From NCBI RefSeq assembly GCF_002251775.1, contig NZ_NOXX01000193.1, forward strand, positions 1-43,710: a stretch of 43,710 bases of DNA, read 5' to 3'. Positions 32,814 through 42,191 of the stretch are shown in pieces. The translations under genes and the position numbers were made by a program. How positions within the stretch are numbered: the stretch's first letter is position 1; each line of letters opens with the position of its first letter. The stretch comes from Flavobacterium aurantiibacter. Its GTDB lineage: Bacteria; Bacteroidota; Bacteroidia; Flavobacteriales; Flavobacteriaceae. The notes beneath the pieces are model-generated. The model was given only the letters and a program-made list of their open reading frames with translations, made no database searches and had not been told where the DNA came from.

Positions 32814-33947
32814 TTATGGTTTTAAAAATTCGATAACTTTTGAGGTGATGAATGCTATTTGCTCATCGTCTAATTCTGAGTGCATCGGAAGAGAAATAAC
32901 TTCTTTAACCAAACGATTGGTATTTGGGAAGTCTGCTTCTTGATAACGTTCATCTGCGTAAGCTTTCTGTGCATGCAACGGAATTGGATAATAAATGGCG
33001 CAAGGAATTCCGTTGTCTAAAAGATGCTGCATGAGTCCGTCGCGATCGCCATCAATAATTCGCAACGTATATTGGTGAAACACGTGGCAGTCGCAGATAT
33101 CGCAAATAGAAGGTGCTATTATTTTCGGATGGTTTTCAAAAGCAGCTGAATATTTTCGAGCGGCGTTCTGACGAGCGGCGTTGTAAGTATCCAAATGTGG
33201 CAACTTGGCGTTGAGCACGGCTGCCTGAATACTGTCTAATCGCGAGTTTACACCTACAACGTCGTGGTGGTATCTCACGTACATTCCGTGGTTTACGATA
33301 CCGCGTAAGGTGTGCGCCAGTTCGTCGTCGTTGGTAAAAATTGCACCTCCATCGCCGTAACAGCCTAAATTTTTAGAAGGGAAGAACGAGGTTGCTCCTA
33401 CATGTCCGATCACTCCCGCTTTTCGCTTGCTGCCGTCCGAAAACTTGCAATTCGCGCCGATAGCTTGTGCGTTATCTTCAATCACATACAAGTTATGTTC
33501 TTCTGCCACACGCATAATTGCTTCCATGTTTGCTGCTCTTCCGAAGAGGTGCACCGGAACAATTGCTTTCGTTTTTGGTGTGATAGCTTTTTTAATGGCT
33601 TCGATGGAAATGTTCATGTTTCCTAATTCTACGTCAACCAAAACAGGAGTAAGTTGCAATAACGCAATTACTTCGACGGTTGCTGCAAAGGTAAAATCGG
33701 CTGTAATCACCTCATCGCCTGGCTGTAAACCCAAGCCCATCATTGCAATTTGCAAGGCATCGGTACCGTTGGCACACGGAATAACGTGCTTTGCACCTAA
33801 ATACGCCTCCAAATTTTTTTGAAACGAAGCAACTTCAGGTCCGTTGATATAGGTATTGGTATCTAATACTTCTTGGATTTTGGCGTCGATCACCGGTTTT
33901 ATCTTTTCGTATTGACTTTTTAAGTCAACCATTTGAATTTTTCGCAT
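32814..33947 (-). CDS. DegT/DnrJ/EryC1 sugar aminotransferase
   Basis: A PLP-dependent aminotransferase of 377 residues when started at MRKIQMVDLKSQY, the family start; the longer frame adds an unrelated 18 residues. The PLP lysine is Lys192 in FFPSKNLGCYGDGG; ANGTDAL binds the phosphate, and EDNAQAIGA holds the aspartate for the pyridine nitrogen. Such enzymes usually transaminate keto-sugar nucleotides in O-antigen or glycan synthesis. Neighbouring galE supports a polysaccharide role, although the exact sugar cannot be told. It is divergent from waaA, a lipopolysaccharide gene. Confidence 0.9.
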   Translation of the reverse strand: MRKIQMVDLKSQYEKIKPVIDAKIQEVLDTNTYINGPEVASFQKNLEAYLGAKHVIPCANGTDALQIAMMGLGLQPGDEVITADFTFAATVEVIALLQLTPVLVDVELGNMNISIEAIKKAITPKTKAIVPVHLFGRAANMEAIMRVAEEHNLYVIEDNAQAIGANCKFSDGSKRKAGVIGHVGATSFFPSKNLGCYGDGGAIFTNDDELAHTLRGIVNHGMYVRYHHDVVGVNSRLDSIQAAVLNAKLPHLDTYNAARQNAARKYSAAFENHPKIIAPSICDICDCHVFHQYTLRIIDGDRDGLMQHLLDNGIPCAIYYPIPLHAQKAYADERYQEADFPNTNRLVKEVISLPMHSELDDEQIAFITSKVIEFLKP

Positions 33948-33966
33948 GTGTATGGAATTTACCGCG

Positions 33967-33974
33967 CAAAAGTA
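33967..33974 (-). promoter_or_regulatory. -7 box for the aminotransferase-galE operon
   Basis: Minus-strand TACTTTTG lies 19 bases before the ATG at 33947, within the 93-base divergent gap to waaA. TTGAC on the minus strand near 34001 is a distant -33 candidate. Confidence 0.5.
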
Positions 33975-34040
33975 AGAAATAAAGCAGTTGCTAGCTGTCA
34001 AGAAAAAGAAACGTATTTTCGCAGACGAAAGCTTTTTTAC

Positions 34041-35276
34041 ATGTACACGCTTTATTCTTTACTCGTTCGTTTGGTTGAACTCGTGCTACCACTTGTTGCG
34101 CGGAACTCCGTTAAACTTCAGCAATTTGTATCGGGCAGGGCCACGGTTTTCGCACAGTTATCGGATTTTATGCGTTCGGAGCCCCAGACCATCTGGTTTC
34201 ACACCGCATCTCTTGGCGAATACGAACAAGGTTTGCCGATTATGGAAGAAGTAAAAAAGCAGTATCCGAAACACAAAATTGTGCTGACGTTCTTCTCACC
34301 TTCCGGTTATGAAATTCGCAAAAACAATAAAATTGCCGACCTAACGCTGTACCTTCCTCTCGATACAGCTGCTAACGCGAGAAAGTTTTTGAATCTGCTC
34401 AATCCCGAACTCGTGTTCTTTGTCAAATACGAATATTGGCCAAACTATTTACAAGAAATGAAACGCAACAACACCAAGCTTTTCTTGGTTTCTGGCGTAT
34501 TCAGATCCAATCAGATTTTCTTTAAATGGTATGGTGGATTCTACCGAAAGGCGCTAACCGCTTTTTCACACTTTTTTGTACAAAATGCGACTGGTGCCGA
34601 ATTACTTCGCGGCATCGGTTTTCAAAACATCACCGTGAGCGGCGATACGCGTTTCGACCGCGTGGTTGCCATTGCCGCTAACGTAAAAACTCCCGAATGG
34701 CTTACGAATTTTAAAGGCAGCGATAATCTGATTGTCATTGGAAGTAGTTGGCCAAAAGACGAGCAATTGTGGGCAAACTACATCAATGGCAGCGCAGCCG
34801 GCACTAAATTTCTTTTCGCTCCGCACAACATTAAATCAGAACAAATTACCGAATTGCAACGACAGCTGCGCGTACCTTTTAGCACATTCTCTACCATGAA
34901 ATTGGAGGAACTCCCCGCCGCAAGAGTACTCATTGTAGACGCTATCGGATTCCTAACCAGCCTTTACGCTGCCGCGGATATAGCCTATGTAGGCGGCGGC
35001 TTCGGAAACCCGGGCATCCACAATGTATTGGAACCCGCAATTTTTGGAACTCCAGTAGTGATCGGCCCGAATTACAACCATTTTGCAGAAGCTACAGCGC
35101 TGGTAAAAAACGGCGGTGTACTATCAGTTGATTCGGAAGCGGCTTTTCGTGAAAAAATTGATTTACTGCTGAATGAACCCGATGTGGCAGCCGAAGTAGG
35201 ACATATTGCGCAAACATTTGTTCAAATGAACACGGGAGCGACAGCAAGTGTGATGAAGTATTTAGGTAATCTGTAG
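34041..35276 (+). CDS. waaA: 3-deoxy-D-manno-octulosonic acid (Kdo) transferase
   Basis: A membrane-anchored glycosyltransferase of 411 residues that attaches Kdo to the lipid A precursor in lipopolysaccharide synthesis at the inner face of the cytoplasmic membrane. The start MYTLYSLLVRLVELVLPL at 34041 gives the N-terminal anchor; an upstream in-frame extension of 36 residues has no family likeness. The acceptor-side motif HTASLGEYEQG carries the catalytic glutamate. FVKYEYWPNY, SGVFRSNQ and the GT30 C-terminal EPAIFGTPVVIGPNYNHFAEA complete the signature. The length is normal. It is divergent from the DegT-galE operon and convergent with pckA. Confidence 0.95.
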   Translation: MYTLYSLLVRLVELVLPLVARNSVKLQQFVSGRATVFAQLSDFMRSEPQTIWFHTASLGEYEQGLPIMEEVKKQYPKHKIVLTFFSPSGYEIRKNNKIADLTLYLPLDTAANARKFLNLLNPELVFFVKYEYWPNYLQEMKRNNTKLFLVSGVFRSNQIFFKWYGGFYRKALTAFSHFFVQNATGAELLRGIGFQNITVSGDTRFDRVVAIAANVKTPEWLTNFKGSDNLIVIGSSWPKDEQLWANYINGSAAGTKFLFAPHNIKSEQITELQRQLRVPFSTFSTMKLEELPAARVLIVDAIGFLTSLYAAADIAYVGGGFGNPGIHNVLEPAIFGTPVVIGPNYNHFAEATALVKNGGVLSVDSEAAFREKIDLLLNEPDVAAEVGHIAQTFVQMNTGATASVMKYLGNL

Positions 35277-35355
35277 GTTTCTCTTCAAATAGCCGATTTG
35301 GAAAAGTGTATTGCTTAACGTTTTTGAACATTGAAATACCTTCGATTTAAAACGA

Positions 35356-35392
35356 AAATCCGCGATAGCTCGCAACAAACTACCGCGGACAT
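35356..35392 (-). terminator. Probable terminator of pckA
   Basis: TCCGCGATAG (35359-35368) pairs with CTACCGCGGA (35380-35389) with one mismatch. Read on the minus strand the stem is followed by ATTTTCGTTTT, a broken T run, about 30 bases past the pckA stop. Confidence 0.45.
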
Positions 35393-35422
35393 GAACAAAT
35401 TAAAAACTACTTTTTAATCGAA

Positions 35423-37024
35423 TTATATTGTTGGCCCACCTGCCATAATCTCGGCGTTGGCGAACGATTCAAACTTGCTGAAATTATCTTTAAACTTTGC
35501 GGCAAGTTCTACGGCTTTCTGATCATACAAAGCAGCATCCGACCACGTATTTCTTGGATTCAAAACCTCTGCTGGCACATTTGGACAGCTGGTTGGAATT
35601 TCCATACCAAAAACGTCGTGCTTTTGGTAGTTTACCGCATCTAACTCGCCATTTAACGCAGCAGTAATCATCGATCGTGTGTAAGCTAACTTCATTCTGG
35701 AACCAGTTCCGTAAGCGCCGCCCGTCCAACCGGTATTTATTAACCACACTTTCACACCTGCTTCTTGCATTTTAGCACTCAACATTTCGGCATATTTTGT
35801 AGGATGTAAAGGCATAAATGGCGCACCAAAACAAGCAGAGAAATTAGGTTGTGGCTCGTTTACTCCAGCTTCGGTTCCTGCAACTTTTGCCGTGTAGCCC
35901 GAAATAAAATGGTACGCCGCCTGACCAGGCGTTAAACGAGAAATCGGAGGGAGGATACCAAACGAATCGGCAGTAAGGAAAAAGATATTCTTTGGATTTT
36001 TTCCTATAGAACCCGGTTGAATGTTTGCAATATGCTCGATGGGATACGAGACGCGTGTGTTGGGCGTAATCGACGTGTCTTTAAAATCAACGTCCATTGT
36101 ACCTTCTTTAAAAACAACATTCTCTAAAATGGCACCCGGCTTAATAGCACGAAAAATATCCGGTTCGCTTTCTTCTGTTAAGTTTACAACTTTGGCATAA
36201 CAACCGCCTTCAAAATTAAAGATGGTATTTTCGGATGTCCAACCGTGTTCGTCGTCGCCTATCAATTTTCTGTTTGGATCGGCCGATAAGGTAGTTTTTC
36301 CAGTACCTGACAAACCAAAGAACAAGGCAGTATCGCCCGATTCGCCCACGTTAGCGCTACAATGCATTGGCAATGTATTTTTGAAAACAGGCAACATGAA
36401 ATTCAAGGCTGAAAAAATTCCTTTCTTCATTTCTCCGGTGTAGCCCGTTCCGCCTACTAAAGCAATTTTTCGAGAAAAATTTAGAATAGCGAAATTCGAC
36501 TGTCGGGTTCCGTCGCGCTCGGGAACAGCTTCGAAGCCAGGTGCACAGATTACGTGCCAATCAGGCGAAAAACCTTCCAATTCGCTAGCGTTAGGACGCA
36601 AAAACATATTGTAACAAAACAAATTCGACCAAGCAGTTTCGGTAACCACACGTACGTTCAATCGGTAATGTGGATCGGCACACACGTAACTTTCACGAAC
36701 AAAAACTTCTTTATTGGATAAGTAATCGCAAACACGATCGTACAGCGCATCAAATTTTCCGCTATCGAAAGGGATATTCACTTTGCCCCACCAAACGTGC
36801 TCACGGGTAATGTCGTCCTCAACGATAAAACGATCCTGAGGCGAACGCCCTGTAAACGCACCCGTGTTAATGGCAAGGGCGCCTGAACTAGCAGTAACAC
36901 CTTGACCTTTAGACACCGTTATATTGTGCAATTCTTCCGGACTTAATTGATAATGAACTTGAGCGTTTTGAATTCCTAAGGAAGTTACCGAAATCGATTT
37001 CGTAATCAAGGCGTGGTTGTCCAT
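35423..37024 (-). CDS. pckA: Phosphoenolpyruvate carboxykinase (ATP)
   Basis: A 533-residue enzyme that turns oxaloacetate and ATP into phosphoenolpyruvate and CO2, the entry step of gluconeogenesis. The Walker A-like kinase loop is GLSGTGKTTLS (237-247) and the metal-binding motif is GDDEHGW. TGRSPQDRF, NTGWTGGAYGTGSRM and the substrate-site arginine nearby are also present. This is the ATP-type form, about 530-540 residues long. A DUF423 membrane protein gene lies upstream on the same strand, 68 bases away. fbaA near 2.6 kb supports the same pathway. Confidence 0.97.
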   Translation of the reverse strand: MDNHALITKSISVTSLGIQNAQVHYQLSPEELHNITVSKGQGVTASSGALAINTGAFTGRSPQDRFIVEDDITREHVWWGKVNIPFDSGKFDALYDRVCDYLSNKEVFVRESYVCADPHYRLNVRVVTETAWSNLFCYNMFLRPNASELEGFSPDWHVICAPGFEAVPERDGTRQSNFAILNFSRKIALVGGTGYTGEMKKGIFSALNFMLPVFKNTLPMHCSANVGESGDTALFFGLSGTGKTTLSADPNRKLIGDDEHGWTSENTIFNFEGGCYAKVVNLTEESEPDIFRAIKPGAILENVVFKEGTMDVDFKDTSITPNTRVSYPIEHIANIQPGSIGKNPKNIFFLTADSFGILPPISRLTPGQAAYHFISGYTAKVAGTEAGVNEPQPNFSACFGAPFMPLHPTKYAEMLSAKMQEAGVKVWLINTGWTGGAYGTGSRMKLAYTRSMITAALNGELDAVNYQKHDVFGMEIPTSCPNVPAEVLNPRNTWSDAALYDQKAVELAAKFKDNFSKFESFANAEIMAGGPTI

Positions 37025-37092
37025 AATTTTATGAATTGTGTTGCATTAAAATTTGCTGTAAAAGTAAAAATTATTAAATTACAACGTTGTAG

Positions 37093-37494
37093 TTAAGAAA
37101 GATTTTCTTTTTTCGAACGAAAAATATGGTAAATTGTTAAAATCCAAGCGGCAATCATCAAAACGCCGCCTATTGGTGTTATAGGTCCTAGGAATTTAAC
37201 ATTTATTCCGAGGTTCGTTCCAAACAATAAGCCAAAGATAGATCCTGAAAAGAGCATTACGCCAGCCAGACAGAGCTGTAAAATACTGTTTACTTGTTTC
37301 TTAGAAAATGAATACGAAGCTATTGCCACCAAAAATAAACCGTTGTACATCAAATAGCGCACGGCAACTTCGAAGGTTTCCAACTGATTTTCCGTAAAGA
37401 TTTTCTTCAAGGCATGGGCGCCAAACGCACCGGCAACAATACTAATTACGCCAAGAATTAATCCCGTACTTGCTAATTGCTTATTCAAAACCAT
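37093..37494 (-). CDS. DUF423 small integral membrane protein
   Basis: A 133-residue protein when started at ATG MVLNKQLASTG; the longer frame adds a Cys-rich leader that does not fit. It has four hydrophobic helices (~8-24, ~45-62, ~72-90, ~100-118) and the DUF423 hallmark GAFGAHALKK after the first helix. PITPIGGVLMI is the conserved C-terminal motif. The function of the family is not established. It lies upstream of pckA, divergent from the saccharopine-dehydrogenase-family gene with 62 bases between. Confidence 0.85.
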   Translation of the reverse strand: MVLNKQLASTGLILGVISIVAGAFGAHALKKIFTENQLETFEVAVRYLMYNGLFLVAIASYSFSKKQVNSILQLCLAGVMLFSGSIFGLLFGTNLGINVKFLGPITPIGGVLMIAAWILTIYHIFRSKKENLS

Positions 37495-37527
37495 AAAATT
37501 CGAGTCTAGCCAACAAAGGCAATTGTT

Positions 37528-37535
37528 TACATTTG
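37528..37535 (+). promoter_or_regulatory. -7 box for the saccharopine-dehydrogenase-family gene
   Basis: TACATTTG at 37528-37535 lies 21 bases before the ATG at 37557. No clear -33 element is seen. Confidence 0.45.
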
Positions 37536-37556
37536 CGCAAATCTGCACACAAAGCT

Positions 37557-38912
37557 ATGAGAAATATCTTGATTGTTGGTGCCGGACGATCGGCTTCTTC
37601 ACTTATAAAGTACTTATTGGATAAAGCGGAAACAGAACAGTTGCATCTGACCGTAGCCGATTTGTCGGTCGAACTCGCCCAAAAGAAAATCAACAATCAC
37701 CAAGCGGCAACAGCAGTGGCATTCGACATCCACGATGCCGCATCGCGAAGCAAACTCGTTTCCGAATCCGACCTGGTAATATCGATGCTGCCTGCTCATT
37801 TGCATATCGAATTGGCAAAAGATTGCTTGAAACACAGCAAACACCTCGTTACTGCAAGCTACATTAGCGACGGCATGCAAGCCCTAAACCAGGAAGCCAT
37901 TGAAAAAGGATTGGTATTCATGAACGAAATTGGATTAGATCCGGGAATCGACCACATGAGTGCCATGAAAATTATTGACGAAATTCGAGCTAAAGGCGGA
38001 AAAATGCTGCTATTCGAATCGTTTTGCGGCGGATTGGTAGCGCCTGAATCCGACAATAATCTGTGGAATTACAAGTTTACTTGGGCGCCTCGAAACGTTG
38101 TTTTGGCCGGACAAGGCGGTGCTGCGAAGTTTCTTCAGGAAGGAACGTACAAGTATATTCCGTACCACAAATTATTCCGACGTACCGAATTTTTGGAAAT
38201 CGACGGTTTTGGCCGATTTGAAGGCTACGCCAACAGAGACAGTTTAAAATACCGCGAAGTGTACGGCTTGCAAGATGCACTGACGCTGTACCGCGGAACC
38301 ATCCGACGTGTAGGCTTTTCACGAGCTTGGAATGTTTTTGTTCAATTGGGAATGACCGACGATTCGTACATCATCGACAATTCCGAACAACTGAACTACC
38401 GCGAATTTGTTAACCTCTTTTTACCACACCATCCGAGCGATTCGGTCGAAATAAAACTTCGTTTAAACGCAGGTATCGAACAAGACGACGTGATCTGGGA
38501 CAAACTTCAGGAACTCGATCTCTTCAACCCAAACAAAATTGTAGGTATCAAGAACGCGACGCCCGCAATGATTTTGGAAAAGATATTGAGCGACAGCTGG
38601 AAACTATCTGAGGATGATACCGATATGATTGTCATGTACCACAAAATCGGCTACGAACTCGAAGGCAAAAAGCAGCAAATTGACGCCACCATGGTTTGCC
38701 TCGGCGACGACCAAACGTACACGGCTATGGCTAAAACAGTAGGCCTTCCCGTTGCTATTTCGGCACTAATGATTCTCAATAAAGTAATTACAACACCGGG
38801 CGTGCAATTGCCTATTGCCAAAGAAGTTTATGAGCCCGTTTTACAAGAATTGGAACAACACGGCGTGATATTTAACGAGAAAGTTGTAGATTACAAAGGT
38901 TACGAAAATTAA
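37557..38912 (+). CDS. Saccharopine dehydrogenase-family protein
   Basis: A 451-residue NAD(P)-dependent enzyme of the saccharopine dehydrogenase family. The Rossmann motif is VGAGRSASSL at the N-terminus; LPAHLHIELAKDCL and GLDPGIDHMSAMK follow as in the reductase forms. The start is ATG at 37557, not the in-frame TTG eight codons earlier. Family members make or break saccharopine in lysine metabolism, or act in related amino-acid oxidoreductions, and no second lysine-pathway gene is adjacent. An Lrp-type regulator begins 9 bases after its stop, on the same strand, consistent with control by amino acids. Confidence 0.88.
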   Translation: MRNILIVGAGRSASSLIKYLLDKAETEQLHLTVADLSVELAQKKINNHQAATAVAFDIHDAASRSKLVSESDLVISMLPAHLHIELAKDCLKHSKHLVTASYISDGMQALNQEAIEKGLVFMNEIGLDPGIDHMSAMKIIDEIRAKGGKMLLFESFCGGLVAPESDNNLWNYKFTWAPRNVVLAGQGGAAKFLQEGTYKYIPYHKLFRRTEFLEIDGFGRFEGYANRDSLKYREVYGLQDALTLYRGTIRRVGFSRAWNVFVQLGMTDDSYIIDNSEQLNYREFVNLFLPHHPSDSVEIKLRLNAGIEQDDVIWDKLQELDLFNPNKIVGIKNATPAMILEKILSDSWKLSEDDTDMIVMYHKIGYELEGKKQQIDATMVCLGDDQTYTAMAKTVGLPVAISALMILNKVITTPGVQLPIAKEVYEPVLQELEQHGVIFNEKVVDYKGYEN

Positions 38913-38921
38913 GGTACGATT

Positions 38922-39392
38922 ATGAAAATCAATGCGCTACAAATAGAAATTGACGGCATCGACAAAGAAATCCTGCGGGAACTAATGATCGATGCCCGAA
39001 AACCCATACTGCAAATTGCCAATAAAGTAGGTATTTCTGGAGCTGCCATTCATCAGCGACTTCGAAAGCTGGAACAAGCGGGCGTAATCTCAGGTTCTAA
39101 ATTCACTGTCAATAATAAAGTATTGGGATACAGCACTATGGCGTTTATAGGTATTTATCTCGACAAAGCTGCCCGAAACCCAGAAGCCGTGCGCGAGTTA
39201 AAGAAAATCCCCGAAGTTTTGGAATGCCACTATACCACAGGAAATTGGTCGATTTTAATAAAAATCATTTGTCGCGACAACGAACATTTGATGAATTTAT
39301 TGAATAACAAAATTCAGGTTATTGATGGCGTGAGCCGTACAGAAACATTTATTTCTCTAGAACAACAGCTCGAGCGTCAAATTCAATTGTAA
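38922..39392 (+). CDS. Lrp/AsnC-family transcriptional regulator
   Basis: A 156-residue leucine-responsive type regulator. The N-terminal winged HTH is at ~8-60 (DGIDKEILRELMIDARKPI and ISGAAIHQRLRKLEQAGVI). The C-terminal RAM ligand-binding domain follows at ~65-150 (AFIGIYLDKAARNPE, then VLECHYTTGNWSILIKI). Such proteins bind amino acids and form dimers to octamers that wrap DNA. Its position 9 bases after the saccharopine-dehydrogenase-family gene suggests a shared transcript and possible control of that gene; the operator was not identified. Confidence 0.93.
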   Translation: MKINALQIEIDGIDKEILRELMIDARKPILQIANKVGISGAAIHQRLRKLEQAGVISGSKFTVNNKVLGYSTMAFIGIYLDKAARNPEAVRELKKIPEVLECHYTTGNWSILIKIICRDNEHLMNLLNNKIQVIDGVSRTETFISLEQQLERQIQL

Positions 39393-39419
39393 GAAATCTC
39401 AATACGCTTTCGTTATTCC

Positions 39420-39572
39420 TTTTTTTTGGCCAGCAATTCCCGCGCTTCGTTGCTAGTCCGCGTGGGAAACCGGTTTTTTGTAAGTCTTGCAACGGCTTCC
39501 GCTGGTCGCCGCCGCGCGCCAACAAAAAAATCCGCTTTCCCACTGTGGGCTATCCACTGCGCTCGGGGCTGG
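39420..39572 (+). repeat. GC-rich intergenic element, copy 5 (plus orientation)
   Basis: It begins TTTTTTTTGGCCAGCAATTCCCGC 28 bases after the Lrp stop (head motif in the first 20 bases) and has GGGCTATCCACTGCGCTCGGGG near its end. It is the most diverged copy. The rest of the 377-base gap up to 39769 is AT-rich; a 62-codon open frame from a TTG at 39663 runs antisense into purT and is not credited. Confidence 0.45.
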
Positions 39573-39769
39573 AAAAGAGTGCTCCAAAAAATAACATCTG
39601 AAATTAACGTGCTTAAGCTGTATTCAAAAGCACAAGATTAGTCCTAGCAACAAATCATCGCTTTGCAAAACAATATAATATTTACTCAAAATTATATTGA
39701 TTACCAGCTCGCTATAAACGACAAGCCGATATTTGCGATACAAGCCGCAAAGCACGAATACTTAGGAGC

Positions 39770-40936
39770 CTACCCCACCACCGAAACCCGTGCAGCTACT
39801 CTCTTGGCCTGCGAGGTGATGTATTCTATTTCTTTGTCTAAATCGCCGTAAACCAATGCAACGCCCATCCGGCGATACGGTCTTGAAGTGGGTTTTCCAA
39901 ACAAACGGATATCGCTGTTCGGAACCGAAAGTGCCGCATCTATTCCTTCAAAACGAGGAGAATTACTATCTGCTGCAGCTAAAATCACAGCACTTGCGCC
40001 CTTTTTCAACAATTGAATTTCATTTATGGGCAATCCCAACACGGCACGCGCGTGCAGTTCAAATTCGTTTAAATTTTGGGTGCCCGCCAAAGTTACCATG
40101 CCAGTATCGTGCGGTCTGGGCGATAATTCCGAAAAGTAAACCGCCGTCTTCGAAATAAAAAATTCAACACCAAACAAACCCGCACCTCCCAATGCTTCCG
40201 TTACTTTGGCCGCCATTTGCTCGGCTTCACGAAGCTGCTGCTCCAACATAGGCATCGGCTGCCAACTTTCCTGATAATCGCCGCGCTCCTGACGGTGCCC
40301 TATCGGCGCACAAAACAAAGTCGGTCCGTTTTGCTGCGTCACAGTTAGTAGCGTAATTTCGTAATCAAAATCAATGAAAGCCTCTACGATAACTTCTACT
40401 AAGTCGCCTCGCGATCCTTCTACGGCATATTGCCAAGACTTCGAAATATCGTTTTGTGATTTTATAACCGATTGTCCTTTGCCCGAAGACGACATCAAAG
40501 GCTTTACCACACAAGGCATACCTACCTCGGCAACGGCGGCTCGCAACGAAGCTTCGCTGGTAGCATAGCGGTATTCGGCTGTTTTCAGATTTAAATCGAT
40601 TGCCGCTAAATCGCGTATTGCCTTCCGATTCATCGTAAAATTCGCGGCTTTTGCGCTCGGTACAACCTGAATGCCCTGCTGCTCGTAGTGGTAAAAACGT
40701 TCGGTACGTATCGCTTCAATTTCAGGAACAATTATATCCGGACGGTGTTTGGCAATCACGACATCGAGCGCCAAACCATCGAGCATGTTTATCACTTCGT
40801 AAGCATCGGCCACTTGCATTGCAGGCGCGTTTGCGTAACTATCAACCGCCACAACATATTGCCCCAAACGCTTACAGGCAATCACAAACTCTTTTCCAAG
40901 CTCGCCGGAGCCTAGCAGTACGATACGTTTTTCCAT
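39770..40936 (-). CDS. purT: Formate-dependent phosphoribosylglycinamide formyltransferase
   Basis: An ATP-grasp enzyme of 388 residues that uses formate and ATP to formylate GAR in step three of purine synthesis. The N-terminal PreATP-grasp domain has [14 protein letters not shown] and the sugar-phosphate motif [13 protein letters not shown]. The central ATP-grasp fold carries [14 protein letters not shown] and [41 protein letters not shown] completes the metal site, and the C-terminal domain includes VALVYGDLD. The length is close to that of E. coli PurT (392). It follows the aminotransferase gene with 63 bases between and converges with the Lrp gene across copy 5. Confidence 0.96.
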   Translation of the reverse strand: MEKRIVLLGSGELGKEFVIACKRLGQYVVAVDSYANAPAMQVADAYEVINMLDGLALDVVIAKHRPDIIVPEIEAIRTERFYHYEQQGIQVVPSAKAANFTMNRKAIRDLAAIDLNLKTAEYRYATSEASLRAAVAEVGMPCVVKPLMSSSGKGQSVIKSQNDISKSWQYAVEGSRGDLVEVIVEAFIDFDYEITLLTVTQQNGPTLFCAPIGHRQERGDYQESWQPMPMLEQQLREAEQMAAKVTEALGGAGLFGVEFFISKTAVYFSELSPRPHDTGMVTLAGTQNLNEFELHARAVLGLPINEIQLLKKGASAVILAAADSNSPRFEGIDAALSVPNSDIRLFGKPTSRPYRRMGVALVYGDLDKEIEYITSQAKRVAARVSVVG

Positions 40937-40999
40937 AACTTATATACAGAACACCAAGCGTTTGGACGGCTACTGCAATCGTAAAGTTCGACGCACTAA

Positions 41000-42187
41000 C
41001 TAAGAAACCGCGGCTTGAATGCGATTAAAAGCTTCTATAAGCTGATTTTCTGCGGCAGCGTAAGAAATACGAATACAATTCGGATTTCCAAATGCGTCTC
41101 CGGTTACCGTTGCTACATTTGCCTCGGCAAGTAGATACAAGGCAAAATCGTCGGCGTTTTTAATTTCCGTACCGCGCAGAGTTTTCCCAAAATAATACGA
41201 AACGTCCGGAAACACATAAAACGCGCCTTCCGGTACGTTGCACTTAAATCCAGGAATCGATTTCATTTTTTCTATAACCAAATCCCGACGCTGGTGAAAG
41301 GCGTGTACCATGTCATTCAAGACACTTGGATTTGCTTGTAATGCCGTAATTGTAGCTCGTTGCGCAATAGAATTGGCTCCGCTGGTAACCTGACCCTGAA
41401 TTTTCGTACAAGCTTTAGCAATAGCCTCTGGCGCACCAATGTAGCCAATACGCCAACCGGTCATGGCAAAAGCTTTAGCGACACCATTTACGGTAACGGT
41501 TCGATCTAGCATGCCTTCAATCGAGGCTATACTGCAATACGATCCCGAAAAATTTATATGCTCGTAGATTTCATCACTTACTACTATAATCTGCGGATGA
41601 TTTTTCAATACCGCGCACAAAGCTTCCAATTCGGCTTTGCTGTACACCGAACCACTTGGGTTGCAGGGCGAGCTAAACCAAAGCATTTTTGTACCTGGCG
41701 TGATCGCATCTTGTAATTGTTGCGGCGTTATTTTAAAATCGGATTCTACCGAAGTGGGTACTACAACCGGAATACCTCCCGACAATTTGATCATTTCGTA
41801 ATAGCTTACCCAAAACGGTGCTGGAAGGATTACTTCATCGCCATCGTTTAACAACACTTGGGCAATATTGTACAAGGATTGTTTTGCACCTGTTGAAACA
41901 ACGATATTCGAAGGCTTGTAATCAAGCTGATTATCGCGTTTGAACTTCTGACAAATCGCTTCTTTTAATTCGGCGTAACCGTCGACAGGCGTATAGGTAC
42001 TGTAGTTTTCGTCGATTGCTTTTTTGGCCGCTTCTTTAATGAAATCGGGCGTATTAAAGTCGGGTTCTCCCAAGCTTAAAGAAATAATGTCTTTTCCTTG
42101 CGCTTTTAATTCGCGTGCCATGGCAGCCATAGCAAGCGTTTGCGAAACAGCAAGATTATTGATTCGATCAGAAAGAATGTAGGTCAT
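41000..42187 (-). CDS. Class I PLP aminotransferase (aspartate aminotransferase type)
   Basis: A 395-residue aminotransferase of the AspB/PatA kind, transferring amino groups between aspartate (or aromatic residues) and 2-oxoglutarate. The PLP lysine is Lys238 in NGVAKAFAMTGWRIGY. SLGEPDFNTPDFI is the typical N-terminal substrate loop, and SSPCNPSGSVYS and VSDEIYEHI supply the PLP-binding Asn, Asp and Tyr. RISYAA contains the substrate-carboxylate arginine. Exact substrate preference cannot be settled from sequence. The desaturase gene ends 4 bases before its ATG, so they share a transcript although no metabolic link is obvious. Confidence 0.92.
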   Translation of the reverse strand: MTYILSDRINNLAVSQTLAMAAMARELKAQGKDIISLSLGEPDFNTPDFIKEAAKKAIDENYSTYTPVDGYAELKEAICQKFKRDNQLDYKPSNIVVSTGAKQSLYNIAQVLLNDGDEVILPAPFWVSYYEMIKLSGGIPVVVPTSVESDFKITPQQLQDAITPGTKMLWFSSPCNPSGSVYSKAELEALCAVLKNHPQIIVVSDEIYEHINFSGSYCSIASIEGMLDRTVTVNGVAKAFAMTGWRIGYIGAPEAIAKACTKIQGQVTSGANSIAQRATITALQANPSVLNDMVHAFHQRRDLVIEKMKSIPGFKCNVPEGAFYVFPDVSYYFGKTLRGTEIKNADDFALYLLAEANVATVTGDAFGNPNCIRISYAAAENQLIEAFNRIQAAVS

Positions 42188-42191
42188 GATA

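Noticed and set aside
33933..34040. 36-residue N-terminal extension of WaaA
   Set aside because: Not family-like, overlaps the divergent promoter region, and the typical hydrophobic anchor starts at the ATG at 34041.
39663..39851. 62-codon plus-strand open frame
   Set aside because: Starts at TTG, runs antisense into the purT 3' end, and shows no family.
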